This document shows, one piece after another, positions 35,793 to 43,472 of a stretch of DNA of 64,000 bases. The notes under the pieces were generated by a model. That model had not been told where the DNA came from, ran no database searches, and saw only the letters and a program-made list of their open reading frames with translations. Position numbers and translations under genes: made by a program. The stretch is from Rhodoferax sp. (GTDB lineage Bacteria > Pseudomonadota > Gammaproteobacteria > Burkholderiales > Burkholderiaceae_C): the NCBI GenBank assembly GCA_030682475.1, contig JAUXOA010000083.1, forward strand, positions 1 to 64,000. The letters run 5' to 3'. The number at the start of each line of letters is the position of its first letter. Position 1 is the first letter of the stretch.

Positions 35793-36518
35793 ACCGGTGC
35801 CGGTAGCGGCATCGGCAAGGCGGTGGCGTTGGCGCTGCTGCGCGAGGATTATCGGGTGCTGCTGCTGGGTCGGCGCATTGAACCCCTGAGCGAGGCGGTC
35901 AAGGAATCGGGCAGCGGCGACAGGGCGCTGGCGCTGTCCTGCGATGTCAGTCAGCCGGACGCGGTGCGCGCGGCGTTTGACCAGGTTCAGCAGGTTTTTG
36001 GGCGGCTCGATTTGCTGTTCAACAACGCCGGTGTCAGTGCGCCCGCCGTGCCGATGGAAGAGCTGAGCTTTGCGCAATGGCAAAATGTGGTCAACATCAA
36101 CCTGACTGGCTCATTTCTGTGCGCGCAGCAAGCGATCCGGCTGATGAAAGCGCAGTCGCCCCAGGGCGGGCGAATTATCAACAACGGCTCCATTTCTGCG
36201 CACGCGCCGCGCCCTAACTCCGGCCCTTACACAGCCACCAAACACGCGATCACCGGCCTGACCAAATCGATCTCGCTCGACGGCCGCAAGTACGATATTG
36301 CCTGCGGCCAGATCGACATCGGCAACGCCCAGACCGAAATGGCCGAGCGCATGGCCAAAGGTGTGCCGCAGGCCAATGGCGAGATTGCGATCGAGCCGCT
36401 GATGGATGTCAACCACGTCGCCGATGCGGTGCTGCACATGGCCGCTTTGCCGCTGTCCGCCAATGTCCAGTTCATGACCATCATGGCCACCAAGATGCCA
36501 TTTGTGGGGCGGGGATGA
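35757..36518 (+). CDS. Short-chain dehydrogenase/reductase (SDR)
   Basis: Classical SDR of 253 residues. The cofactor motif is TGAGSGIG (13-20), followed by NNAGV and the catalytic tyrosine-lysine YTATK (Y158, K162) with an upstream serine in [12 protein letters not shown] residues after the second strand (LLGRRIEPL) suggest NADP(H) preference (inference). The substrate is unknown. Its first codons and upstream bases are duplicated at 33655, directly after the FAD monooxygenase stop, so the two genes were probably neighbours in a small catabolic operon before the insertion. Confidence 0.9.
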   Translation: MNFSGKGKVAVVTGAGSGIGKAVALALLREDYRVLLLGRRIEPLSEAVKESGSGDRALALSCDVSQPDAVRAAFDQVQQVFGRLDLLFNNAGVSAPAVPMEELSFAQWQNVVNINLTGSFLCAQQAIRLMKAQSPQGGRIINNGSISAHAPRPNSGPYTATKHAITGLTKSISLDGRKYDIACGQIDIGNAQTEMAERMAKGVPQANGEIAIEPLMDVNHVADAVLHMAALPLSANVQFMTIMATKMPFVGRG

Positions 36519-36638
36519 ACAGCTCTTTACGCTGCGGCGGGAGCCAAAGGTCGCCAAAGAAGCCAGACCGCGACGGGTTTGATTAATGTCAAAGCCATGG
36601 TCTGGCCATTGATGCATCGTCTGTACCTGAGGCCTTGT

Positions 36639-36675
36639 GGGACAGACCTTTAGCTCTGTCCTCAACTGATTAAGG
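36639..36675 (+). repeat. Leader repeat, copy 2 (upstream of cfa)
   Basis: Matches 21321-21357 at 33 of 37 bases. GGACAGA (36640-36646) and TCTGTCC (36655-36661) form a perfect 7-bp hairpin with an 8-base loop, followed by CTCAACTGATTAAGG just before the start codon of cfa. Confidence 0.75.
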
Positions 36676-36681
36676 TAGCCC

Positions 36682-37893
36682 ATGTTTTTTGAAAAACGTT
36701 TTTTGAAAACCATTGAGCGGATTCGTACGCACGTCTCTGTGCCGCTGCGGATTGAATTGTGGAATGGTCGCCAGTTTGATTTTTGCAGCGAACCCAGCGT
36801 GACGGTAACGATCCCGAGCTCGTCCGCTCTTCGCTACTTCATGGCACCGAACCTCAACAAGTTGGGAGAAGCATTTGTCGAGGGGCACATCCGTGTTGAA
36901 GGCTCTGCCAAAAACGTGTTCAAGGTGGCAGAGGGTTTGGCGCGCAGCATGACGTCCCGACTGCCCTCGGCGTTTCATTGGGCCACGCATCACAGCCGCA
37001 AGCATGATCGCAAGGCGATCAAGTACCACTACGATGTTTCCAATGATTTTTACGCACTGTTTCTTGACCGCAACATGGTCTATTCGTGCGCCTACTATCG
37101 AAATGACAATGACACGCTTGAGGCGGCTCAGAGTCAAAAGATCGACCATATCCTGAACAAGCTGAGGCTCAAGCCGGGCGAAAAGTTGCTCGATATTGGC
37201 TGTGGCTGGGGAGCCCTGATCATCCGTGCGGCGCAGAAGTATGGCGCCATCGCGACCGGCATCACCCTGTCAAAAAACCAGTTTGATTGCGCCCGGGAAA
37301 AAATCCATCAGGCGGGCCTGGACGACCGGTGCCGGGTGTTGCTGTGTGACTACCGTGACCTGAATGAAGCAGATGGCTACGACAAAATTGCCAGCGTTGG
37401 CATGTTCGAACATGTCGGCCTGAAAAACCTGCCGCTCTATTTCGAGGCGGTTCACAGGCTTCTGAAACAGGACGGCCTGGTCCTCAATCACGGCATTACA
37501 AGCAGTGACGTTGAGAGTCGATGGCTGGGCTTGGGTGCGGGTGAATTCATCGACCGTTACGTGTTCCCCTACGGGGAGTTGCCGCATGTTTCACTGGTCC
37601 TGAAGGAGATGGCCGGTGCCGGTCTGGAAGTTGTGGATGTCGAATCATTGCGGCGGCACTACGCACGCACTTGTGAGGCGTGGTCAGACAATCTTGAGGC
37701 GCACCGCTTTGATGCCGTGCGAATTGTCGGCGAGCGCCATTACCGAATCTGGCAGATCTACCTCGCCGGCTCCGCCCATGGTTTTTCTCATGGCTGGATG
37801 AACCTCTACCAGGTTCTTTGCAGCAAGGCCGAAAACAGCGAGATGAGAGAGCAGCCACTGACACGCGATTACATGTACGCCGACCAGCCTTGA
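36682..37893 (+). CDS. cfa: Cyclopropane-fatty-acyl-phospholipid synthase
   Basis: SAM-dependent enzyme of 403 residues that methylenates double bonds of membrane phospholipid acyl chains, usually in stationary phase or acid stress. The N-terminal lipid-binding part is followed by IKYHYDVSNDFYALFLD, the SAM site LDIGCGWGALI (about 169-179), GITLSKNQ and ASVGMFEHVGLKNLPLYF (the catalytic region with bicarbonate-binding residues). The C-terminus matches CFA/MMA synthases (ARTCEAWSDNLEAHR). A 37-base leader repeat provides its ribosome site region. The last codons are part of an 80-base direct repeat that recurs at 38811. Confidence 0.93.
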   Translation: MFFEKRFLKTIERIRTHVSVPLRIELWNGRQFDFCSEPSVTVTIPSSSALRYFMAPNLNKLGEAFVEGHIRVEGSAKNVFKVAEGLARSMTSRLPSAFHWATHHSRKHDRKAIKYHYDVSNDFYALFLDRNMVYSCAYYRNDNDTLEAAQSQKIDHILNKLRLKPGEKLLDIGCGWGALIIRAAQKYGAIATGITLSKNQFDCAREKIHQAGLDDRCRVLLCDYRDLNEADGYDKIASVGMFEHVGLKNLPLYFEAVHRLLKQDGLVLNHGITSSDVESRWLGLGAGEFIDRYVFPYGELPHVSLVLKEMAGAGLEVVDVESLRRHYARTCEAWSDNLEAHRFDAVRIVGERHYRIWQIYLAGSAHGFSHGWMNLYQVLCSKAENSEMREQPLTRDYMYADQP

Positions 37894-37954
37894 GCAGATC
37901 CGGCCCCCTTGTTTGCGGCGCTTTAGCGGCGCAGTTTGAGCAGGCCGGCCGACA
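37875..37954 (+). repeat. 80-base direct repeat, left edge of the HEPN/MNT insert
   Basis: Matches 38811-38889 at all but three positions (one indel, two substitutions). It joins the true end of cfa to a dead copy of the last 11 codons of the DMT transporter gene (VSAGLLKLRR, minus strand). Confidence 0.92.
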
Positions 37955-38024
37955 CCTGCCTTTGATGCCGATCAGCGCGTCAACTGGTGACAGGACAAAC
38001 CGGTGACTCAGACTCGCGTGTATT

Positions 38025-38411
38025 TCAAGTAGTCACCACACCGCGAGCCCATTGATGGGCCAGGTCAACCAGTTTGCTCATCTCCGCCAACGTCATGCTG
38101 ACATAGGGCGTTTCTTCATAGCGCAGGATAACCGCAAATGGATTGAGCACGCTGAACTGGTCGGACGGGAATGGCATGGCTACTTGGTGTTGCAACAGCA
38201 GGTCGACGAGTTCGTCCACGTCATGCGTTCTGCGAAACACGATGCCGTGATATTCGGCAACTGCCTTGAGGCATTTTTCCACGACTTGCTGGGCGAAAAA
38301 TCCTGTTGCTGAAACATCAACTTCGGGATGTCCGCTCAACGCGCGAAACGAGATATTGTCGCGCTCGGCAAGCACCAACAGTCTGCGCGCCCGATCAATG
38401 GGCGGTGTCAT
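38025..38411 (-). CDS. HEPN-domain protein (toxin partner of MNT)
   Basis: All-helical HEPN protein of 128 residues (PF05168 type). The signature is TGFFAQQVVEKCLKAVAEYH then GIVFRRTHDVDELVDLL. A strict Rx4-6H RNase motif is not obvious; the arginines and histidine lie as RRTH (60-63). It starts inside the end of the nucleotidyltransferase gene (17-base overlap), the usual MNT-HEPN arrangement. ATG at 38411 is used because the longer frame is a shadow of the MNT gene. It lies in an 856-base insert between long direct repeats. Confidence 0.85.
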   Translation of the reverse strand: MTPPIDRARRLLVLAERDNISFRALSGHPEVDVSATGFFAQQVVEKCLKAVAEYHGIVFRRTHDVDELVDLLLQHQVAMPFPSDQFSVLNPFAVILRYEETPYVSMTLAEMSKLVDLAHQWARGVVTT

Positions 38412-38715
38412 ACAAGACCTTGCCTTCGCGCAATGCCCAATAGACGGCTGTTGAGCAGGCATCTTGTTGCTGGTTGATTTCCGCCTGCGAATAGACCAAC
38501 ACATCCGCCGCCACTCTTAAAGGGCGCAGCACTTGCCTCAAACGTACCATCTCGTTGAATTTGTCGTGCAGCTCCGGCTCGATAACCAGAAAATCCAGAT
38601 CGGAATTTTCCTGTGCATCGCCGCGTGCATACGAGCCAAATAGAATGACTCTGGCGGGTTTGGCGGCTTCACCTAAAAGCTGTGCGGCTTGTAGTATGGT
38701 TTGTTCGGAAATCAT
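38395..38715 (-). CDS. MNT-type minimal nucleotidyltransferase antitoxin
   Basis: Nucleotidyltransferase of 106 residues. It has the polymerase-beta motif GSYARGD (27-33) followed by SDLDFLV with the acidic pair D39/D41. Members of this family AMPylate or otherwise neutralise their HEPN partner. CAGGAT lies shortly before the ATG. The gene overlaps the HEPN gene by 17 bases, so expression is coupled. Gene order and sizes match MNT-HEPN type VII systems; the activity here is inferred. Confidence 0.88.
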   Translation of the reverse strand: MISEQTILQAAQLLGEAAKPARVILFGSYARGDAQENSDLDFLVIEPELHDKFNEMVRLRQVLRPLRVAADVLVYSQAEINQQQDACSTAVYWALREGKVLYDTAH

Positions 38716-38810
38716 GCGATTATCCTGAAATTGCGATGCGGTTTTTAGTCATTTTAACACCTCGCTTGGCACAGAAATATTCAGAGCACAGCAGCGCAAA
38801 AGCCTCGTAG

Positions 38811-38889
38811 GTACGCCGCCAGCCTTGAGCAGATCCGGCCCCCTTGTTTGCGGCGCTTTAGCGTCGCAGTTTGAGGAGGCCGGCCGACA
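38811..38889 (+). repeat. 80-base direct repeat, right edge of the HEPN/MNT insert
   Basis: Counterpart of 37875-37954. It carries a dead copy of the end of cfa (GTACGCCGCCAGCCTTGA) and the true 3' end of the DMT transporter gene. Confidence 0.92.
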
Positions 38890-39754
38890 GCGCCGTGCCG
38901 CACACGATGATGGCGCCGCACAGCACCATCCATGAAGAAACGACCTCATTCAGGAAGAGGGTGCCGTAAATCACCGCAAACACCGGCACCACAAAGGTCA
39001 CCGTGAGTGAGCGGGCCGGTCCGACGTTTTCAATCAACCGGAAGTACAGGATGTAGGCGACGCCCGTGCACAGCACGCCGACTGCCAGCAGGGCCAGCCA
39101 GGCGGTGCTGCCCGGCATGCGTTGTGGCCACAGCAAGAGGGTGGGCAGCGCCAGGCCCAGGGTGGCGCCCAACTGGCTGCCGGTGGCGGTCACGAGGGGC
39201 GGCAAGCCGCTCAGGTAGCGTTTGGTGTAGCTGGCCGAGATGGCGTAGCACAGGCACGCCAGCAGGCAGGCCAGTACCGCCCAGCCCGTGGTCAGGCCGG
39301 AGGCGTCGGCTTTGAATGTGGCTTTGTCCCAGGCCAGCAGCGCTACGCCGACAAAGCCAATCACCAGGCCCAGAATGCGCATGCCGTGCGGCCGGTCTTT
39401 GAGCCAAACCCAGGCGACCAGTGCGCCAAACAGGGGCACTGTGGCGTTGAGGATGGAAGACAGCCCGGTGCTGATGTACAGCAGCGCAAACGAAAAGCAG
39501 GCAAAGGGAACAGCGGAGTTGAGCAGGCCGATGAAAAAAGTCTTTTTCCAGTGCCGGGCCAGTTGCGGCCCCTGACCTCGCCAAAGCAGCAATGGCAGCA
39601 GAAATAGCGAAGCAATTGCCACCCGGACACCGGCGGTGGGCAGGGCGCCAAACTCGATCGTGCCCAGACGCATGAACAGGAAGGACGAGCCCCAGATTGC
39701 TGCCAGCAGTACAAAGTCGATCAGCCAGGGTTTTTTGGGGTGGGGTGAATTCAA
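38858..39754 (-). CDS. DMT-superfamily (EamA) transporter
   Basis: Ten-helix exporter of about 298 residues made of two EamA repeats. The first begins LIDFVLLAAIWGSSFLFMRL, the second WAVLACLLACLCYAISASYTK. Such proteins export amino acids or other metabolites; the substrate is unknown. The start is TTG (39752-39754) overlapping the stop of ogt as TTGA, so translation is coupled to ogt. Its last codons are part of the 80-base repeat that also occurs after cfa. Confidence 0.88.
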   Translation of the reverse strand: MNSPHPKKPWLIDFVLLAAIWGSSFLFMRLGTIEFGALPTAGVRVAIASLFLLPLLLWRGQGPQLARHWKKTFFIGLLNSAVPFACFSFALLYISTGLSSILNATVPLFGALVAWVWLKDRPHGMRILGLVIGFVGVALLAWDKATFKADASGLTTGWAVLACLLACLCYAISASYTKRYLSGLPPLVTATGSQLGATLGLALPTLLLWPQRMPGSTAWLALLAVGVLCTGVAYILYFRLIENVGPARSLTVTFVVPVFAVIYGTLFLNEVVSSWMVLCGAIIVCGTALSAGLLKLRR

Positions 39755-40245
39755 AACGCGCCTTCGAGTTGCAGCAGGGCGGTCTTGCGCTCCAGCCCCC
39801 CGGCGTAACCGGTCAGGGCGCCGTCGGCCCCCATCACGCGGTGACAGGGCACGATGATACTCAAGGGGTTGCGTCCAACGGCGCCGCCCACGGCTCGCAC
39901 CGCAGCGGCTTTGCCGATGTCGGCACTCAATGCGCCATAGCTGCGGGTGGCCCCGTGAGGAATTTTCAGCAGGGCACGCCAGACGGTTTGCTGAAACTCG
40001 GTGCCTGTGCTCAGGTCCAGTGGCAGATCAAATGACGTGCGATGACCGGCAAAGTAGTCGGTCAACTGAGCCCTGGCCTGTTGCAACACCGGGTGATCGC
40101 AGGCCACAGGCCAACTCGACATGTCTGGCTGGTGGCGTTGGCCGTCAAACCACACGCCCACCAGGTGCTTGCCGGCGGCAGCCAGAATGATGCGGCCGAG
40201 CGGGCTGTCATAGCTGGTCTGAAGGGTTGATGTTGCAAATTTCAT
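39751..40245 (-). CDS. ogt: Methylated-DNA--protein-cysteine methyltransferase
   Basis: Suicide repair protein of 164 residues that removes alkyl groups from O6-alkylguanine and O4-alkylthymine. The acceptor cysteine is in PCHRV (C134). The helix-turn-helix with the arginine finger is seen as GALSADIGKAAAVRAVGGAV GRNP. It is a single-function Ogt-type protein. It follows the Ada-AlkA fusion gene 45 bases downstream and overlaps the DMT gene by 4 bases, so the three form one minus-strand unit for alkylation damage. Confidence 0.93.
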   Translation of the reverse strand: MKFATSTLQTSYDSPLGRIILAAAGKHLVGVWFDGQRHQPDMSSWPVACDHPVLQQARAQLTDYFAGHRTSFDLPLDLSTGTEFQQTVWRALLKIPHGATRSYGALSADIGKAAAVRAVGGAVGRNPLSIIVPCHRVMGADGALTGYAGGLERKTALLQLEGAF

Positions 40246-40264
40246 GTTAAATCTCCTTGTAGCG

Positions 40265-40307
40265 CTCGTGGAATAAGCGCAAATAGCTTTCTATTTGGTA
40301 GCAACTG
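40265..40307. repeat. AT-rich palindromic repeat at the ada-alkA/ogt junction
   Basis: On the minus strand GCTACCAAATAGAAAGCTAT then TTGCGCTTATTCCACGAGCG resembles the element inside waaC (ATAGCTGCCTGCGATTTAT). Here it covers the stop codon of the ada-alkA gene and the gap before ogt, so the final residues SVATK may be repeat-encoded. Confidence 0.55.
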
Positions 40308-41859
40308 AGTTCGTTTTCCGACTCCCCGCAGCAGCCACCATGCTGGCCCAGGCGCGGATCACTGCGTAGCTGCGCCAGGGTTGCCAGGCTTGGGACGCGG
40401 CTTGCGCTTCTTTGGCCGGATTCTTGGCGTCTTGCAGCCCCAGGGCCTTGTGCAGGGCCACGTCACCGGACGGAAAAGCGTCGGGCCAGCGCAGCGCACG
40501 CATGGCGATGTACTGGGCGGTCCAGTCGCCAATGCCCGGTAAGGCCTGCAAGGCGGCGAGGGTGGCAGCGACGTCGGCCCCGGCGTGCAGTTGCAGGCGA
40601 TCATTGATGACGGCGCTGGCGATGGCCTGGATGGCCGCCTGACGTTGTTTGACGATGCCCAACTGGCCCAGTGCATCAGCACTGGCGGCAGCCAGCGTTG
40701 CGGGCCCCGGGAAAAGCCGGTTCAGTGCAGCAATCGGGGTAGCAACAGGTTCGCCAAAACGTTCCACCAGCCGGGTCGCCAGGGTGCGCGCTGCCGCGAC
40801 GGTGATCTGCTGGCCCAGTACGGCGCGCACGGCGAGCTCAAAGCCGTCCAGGGCGCCGGGTACACGCAAACCATCGCCCAGGGGGAAGCGGGTGTGCAAC
40901 AGGCTGTTGATGGCTTGGGGATCAGCATCCAGATCGAGCATCGCTCGCACGCGTGCCATGACTTGGGGCAACACCTCACGCAAGGAATCGCTTACATGCA
41001 GATCAACCCGACTGCGCGGTGCATCAAAGCGCGCCAGCAGCCAGCCGGTGTAAAGCTCTTTGCCGCTTTGCACGGCCACGGTTTTACTGATGCGCTGCTT
41101 GTCGGGCTCCAGCGTGACGTCTTCAATGCCCGTGATCTGCCGTGTGCCAAAGAACCGCAGCATGGCGTCCACGTCATAGGGTGGGCGATAGGCCAGTCTG
41201 ACGTGGATGCTCTGCTCCATCGCTCCCTGCTCGCGACTGGAGCCTGCGCGGCGTAACTGGGTCGGATTGAGGGCGTAGTGCTCGGCAAATGCGGCATTGA
41301 AACGCCGCACACTGGCAAAACCACTCATCGCGGCCACCTGGGTGACGGCGAGCGTGGTGTCCGTCAGGAGCTGTTTGGCGCTCAGCAGGCGCCGTGTTTG
41401 CAGGTATTGCAACGGCGACACGCCAAACTGTGCTTCAAAAATTCGACGCAGGTGACGGTCGCTCACGCCCAGCCGTTGTGCCAGTTGCTGCATGGTGGGC
41501 GCGGCCTGGTCCCAGGCTTCGGGGTTGTCCAGCAGACGCGCCGCTTGACCGGCCAGTATGCTGGAGGCGTCCTGGATGGACCAGGTCCTGGCCTCGGGGG
41601 CCAGGCTGAGGGCGGGCGTGCGCGGTGCGAGCTCCGGGCGGCAACGCAGGCAGGGCCGAAAACCGGCCCGTTCGGCCTGTGCTGCGTGGGCAAAAAAACG
41701 GCAGTTCTCGCGCTTCGGGGTGCGCACCCGGCAGACCGGGCGGCAATAGATGCCGGTGGAGGTGACGCCGGTGAAAAAACAGCCGTCAAAACGCGCGTCG
41801 TGCGCCTTGAGCGCGAGGTAACAGGCGTCGTCGTGTGGATGAGCTTGGTGCGGTGTCAT
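40291..41859 (-). CDS. Ada-AlkA fusion: alkylation-response regulator and 3-methyladenine DNA glycosylase
   Basis: Fusion protein of 522 residues. Residues 1-80 form the Ada zinc domain with C39, C43, C70 and C73 (YCRPVCR...RPCLRCRP); C39 is the methylphosphotriester acceptor and transcription switch. Residues about 110-200 form an AraC-type helix-turn-helix (VSDRHLRRIFEAQFGVSPLQ). The C-terminal half is AlkA: N-terminal beta domain (RLAYRPPYDVDAMLRFFGTR) and HhH-GPD (LQALPGIGDWTAQYIAMRAL). It would both sense methylation and excise alkylated bases, probably activating itself and ogt. The final codons lie in an AT-rich repeat. Divergent from the phosphohexomutase gene. Confidence 0.92.
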   Translation of the reverse strand: MTPHQAHPHDDACYLALKAHDARFDGCFFTGVTSTGIYCRPVCRVRTPKRENCRFFAHAAQAERAGFRPCLRCRPELAPRTPALSLAPEARTWSIQDASSILAGQAARLLDNPEAWDQAAPTMQQLAQRLGVSDRHLRRIFEAQFGVSPLQYLQTRRLLSAKQLLTDTTLAVTQVAAMSGFASVRRFNAAFAEHYALNPTQLRRAGSSREQGAMEQSIHVRLAYRPPYDVDAMLRFFGTRQITGIEDVTLEPDKQRISKTVAVQSGKELYTGWLLARFDAPRSRVDLHVSDSLREVLPQVMARVRAMLDLDADPQAINSLLHTRFPLGDGLRVPGALDGFELAVRAVLGQQITVAAARTLATRLVERFGEPVATPIAALNRLFPGPATLAAASADALGQLGIVKQRQAAIQAIASAVINDRLQLHAGADVAATLAALQALPGIGDWTAQYIAMRALRWPDAFPSGDVALHKALGLQDAKNPAKEAQAASQAWQPWRSYAVIRAWASMVAAAGSRKTNSVATK

Positions 41860-41981
41860 GCCGGAATGATACGCGTGCAGGGAGGCAAAACAAGCCGTTT
41901 TCGGACCTGCCCCTGGATTGGCAGCCGCCTACAATCCAGTGCGCTAATCGGCAGCGCCTATTTTTCTCAGGAAACCCAGCC

Positions 41982-43472
41982 ATGCAGTTATCAGCTTCCA
42001 TTTTCAAGGCCTACGACATACGCGGCATCGTGCCGGCCAGCATCGACGAGGCGGTGGCCGAGGCCCTGGGCCGGGCCTTTGGCACGCTGGCGCAAAGGGA
42101 GGGTGAAACCTGTGTGGCTGTGGGGCGTGACGGACGGCTCAGTGGTGCCAGCTTAAGTGCGGCGCTGGTGCGGGGGCTGGTGGCGGCCGGGGTCGATGTG
42201 ATCGATGTCGGCAGGGTGACCACGCCGATGCTGTACTTTGCCGCCAACACCCTGTGTACCAGCGGCATCGAGGTCACTGGCAGCCACAACCCCAAGGACT
42301 ACAACGGCTTCAAAATGGTGCTGGCCGGGCGCGCCATTTACGGTGAAGAAATTCAGACCTTGCGCCGCATGATGGAAACGGAAAACTGGTCGCTGCAGCC
42401 GGGTGGTCAGGTTCGCGTGCTTGACGTGTTTGAGGCCTACCGGGACCGCATCGTCAGCGGTATTCAACTGGCGCGTCCGATGAAAATCGTGGTCGATTCG
42501 GGCAACGGTATTGCCGGTGCGTCGGCGCCGGCCATTTTGCGCGCGATTGGCTGCGAGGTGACCGAGCTGTTCAGCGAGGTGGACGGCAATTTCCCGAATC
42601 ACCATCCCGATCCGAGCAAGCCGGAAAACCTGCGTGACCTGATTGCCGCGCTACAGGCAGGCGACGCCGAACTGGGGCTGGCGTTCGATGGCGATGGCGA
42701 CCGGCTCGGCATTGTCACCAAAGACGGCAACAACATCTACCCGGATCGGCAGATGATGCTGTTCGCGCAGGATGTGCTGTCGCGCGTGCCGGGCGGCACT
42801 ATTCTGTTTGACGTGAAGTGTTCACAGCGCCTGGCGCCGGCGATTGTTGCCGCCGGGGGCCAGCCGCTGATGTACAAGACCGGGCACTCCCTGATCAAAG
42901 CGAAAATGAAAGAGCTCAACTCCCCGCTGGGTGGCGAGATGAGTGGCCACATCTTTTTCAAGGAGCGCTGGTTTGGCTTTGACGATGGCACTTACGCCGG
43001 CGGTCGTCTGCTCGAAATCCTGAGCCGCTCGCCGGATGGCAATGCCGTGCTGAACGCCCTGCCCAGCAGTTTTTCCACCCCCGAGTTGAACGTCAAATGT
43101 GCCGAGGGCGAGCCGCACGCGCTGGTGGCAGAGCTGGTCAACGCTGCGATGCAGGCCGTGAGCGGCGCCGGGTCGTCCCATGTCGTACCGCCTCCTCTGC
43201 GAGGCTTGCACGAGGAGGCCGCCAAGGCCCCCTCGGGGGGCAGCGTCATACGCGAAGCGATAAGCGTGGGGGCCACAGTTTCCACGATTGATGGTGTGCG
43301 CGTGGACTGGCCCGATGGTTTTGGACTGATTCGCGCCTCCAACACCACACCGGTGCTGGTGCTGCGCTTTGAAGGCCACTCCCCCGAGGCACTGCGCCGC
43401 ATTGAGGGCGAGATGCTGGCACTGCTGCGCTCGGTCAAGCCCGACGCCATGATTGATGAGGCCGCCCATTGA
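41982..43472 (+). CDS. Phosphomannomutase/phosphoglucomutase (AlgC-type)
   Basis: Alpha-D-phosphohexomutase of 496 residues that interconverts hexose 1- and 6-phosphates for polysaccharide and LPS synthesis. It shows FKAYDIRG, the phosphoserine loop VTGSHNPKDYNG, the metal loop FDGDGDRLG, the sugar loop GGEMSGH and the phosphate loop RASNTTPVL. ATG at 41982 follows AGGAAAC; the open frame to 41835 is ignored. Between the sugar-binding and C-terminal domains an extra stretch of about 32 residues (HVVPPPLRGLHEEAAKAPSG and following) is encoded by a repeat at 43177-43271, making the protein longer than usual. The stop overlaps the TTG start of waaC. Confidence 0.92.
   Translation: MQLSASIFKAYDIRGIVPASIDEAVAEALGRAFGTLAQREGETCVAVGRDGRLSGASLSAALVRGLVAAGVDVIDVGRVTTPMLYFAANTLCTSGIEVTGSHNPKDYNGFKMVLAGRAIYGEEIQTLRRMMETENWSLQPGGQVRVLDVFEAYRDRIVSGIQLARPMKIVVDSGNGIAGASAPAILRAIGCEVTELFSEVDGNFPNHHPDPSKPENLRDLIAALQAGDAELGLAFDGDGDRLGIVTKDGNNIYPDRQMMLFAQDVLSRVPGGTILFDVKCSQRLAPAIVAAGGQPLMYKTGHSLIKAKMKELNSPLGGEMSGHIFFKERWFGFDDGTYAGGRLLEILSRSPDGNAVLNALPSSFSTPELNVKCAEGEPHALVAELVNAAMQAVSGAGSSHVVPPPLRGLHEEAAKAPSGGSVIREAISVGATVSTIDGVRVDWPDGFGLIRASNTTPVLVLRFEGHSPEALRRIEGEMLALLRSVKPDAMIDEAAH
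43177..43271 (+). repeat. Structured repeat inserted in frame in the phosphohexomutase gene
   Basis: The segment contains GCCTCCTCTGCGAGGC and GCCCCCTCGGGGGGC (43227-43241), two strong hairpins, and ends ATACGCGAAGCGATAAGCGT. It matches nothing in the family's protein alignment as recalled, and interrupts the linker before the C-terminal domain. The element looks like a dispersed structured repeat; other copies are not in this window. Confidence 0.65.

Noticed and set aside
38025-38504. 159-residue version of the HEPN protein
   Set aside because: The first 31 residues are an alternative-frame reading of the MNT gene; ATG at 38411 starts the conserved part.
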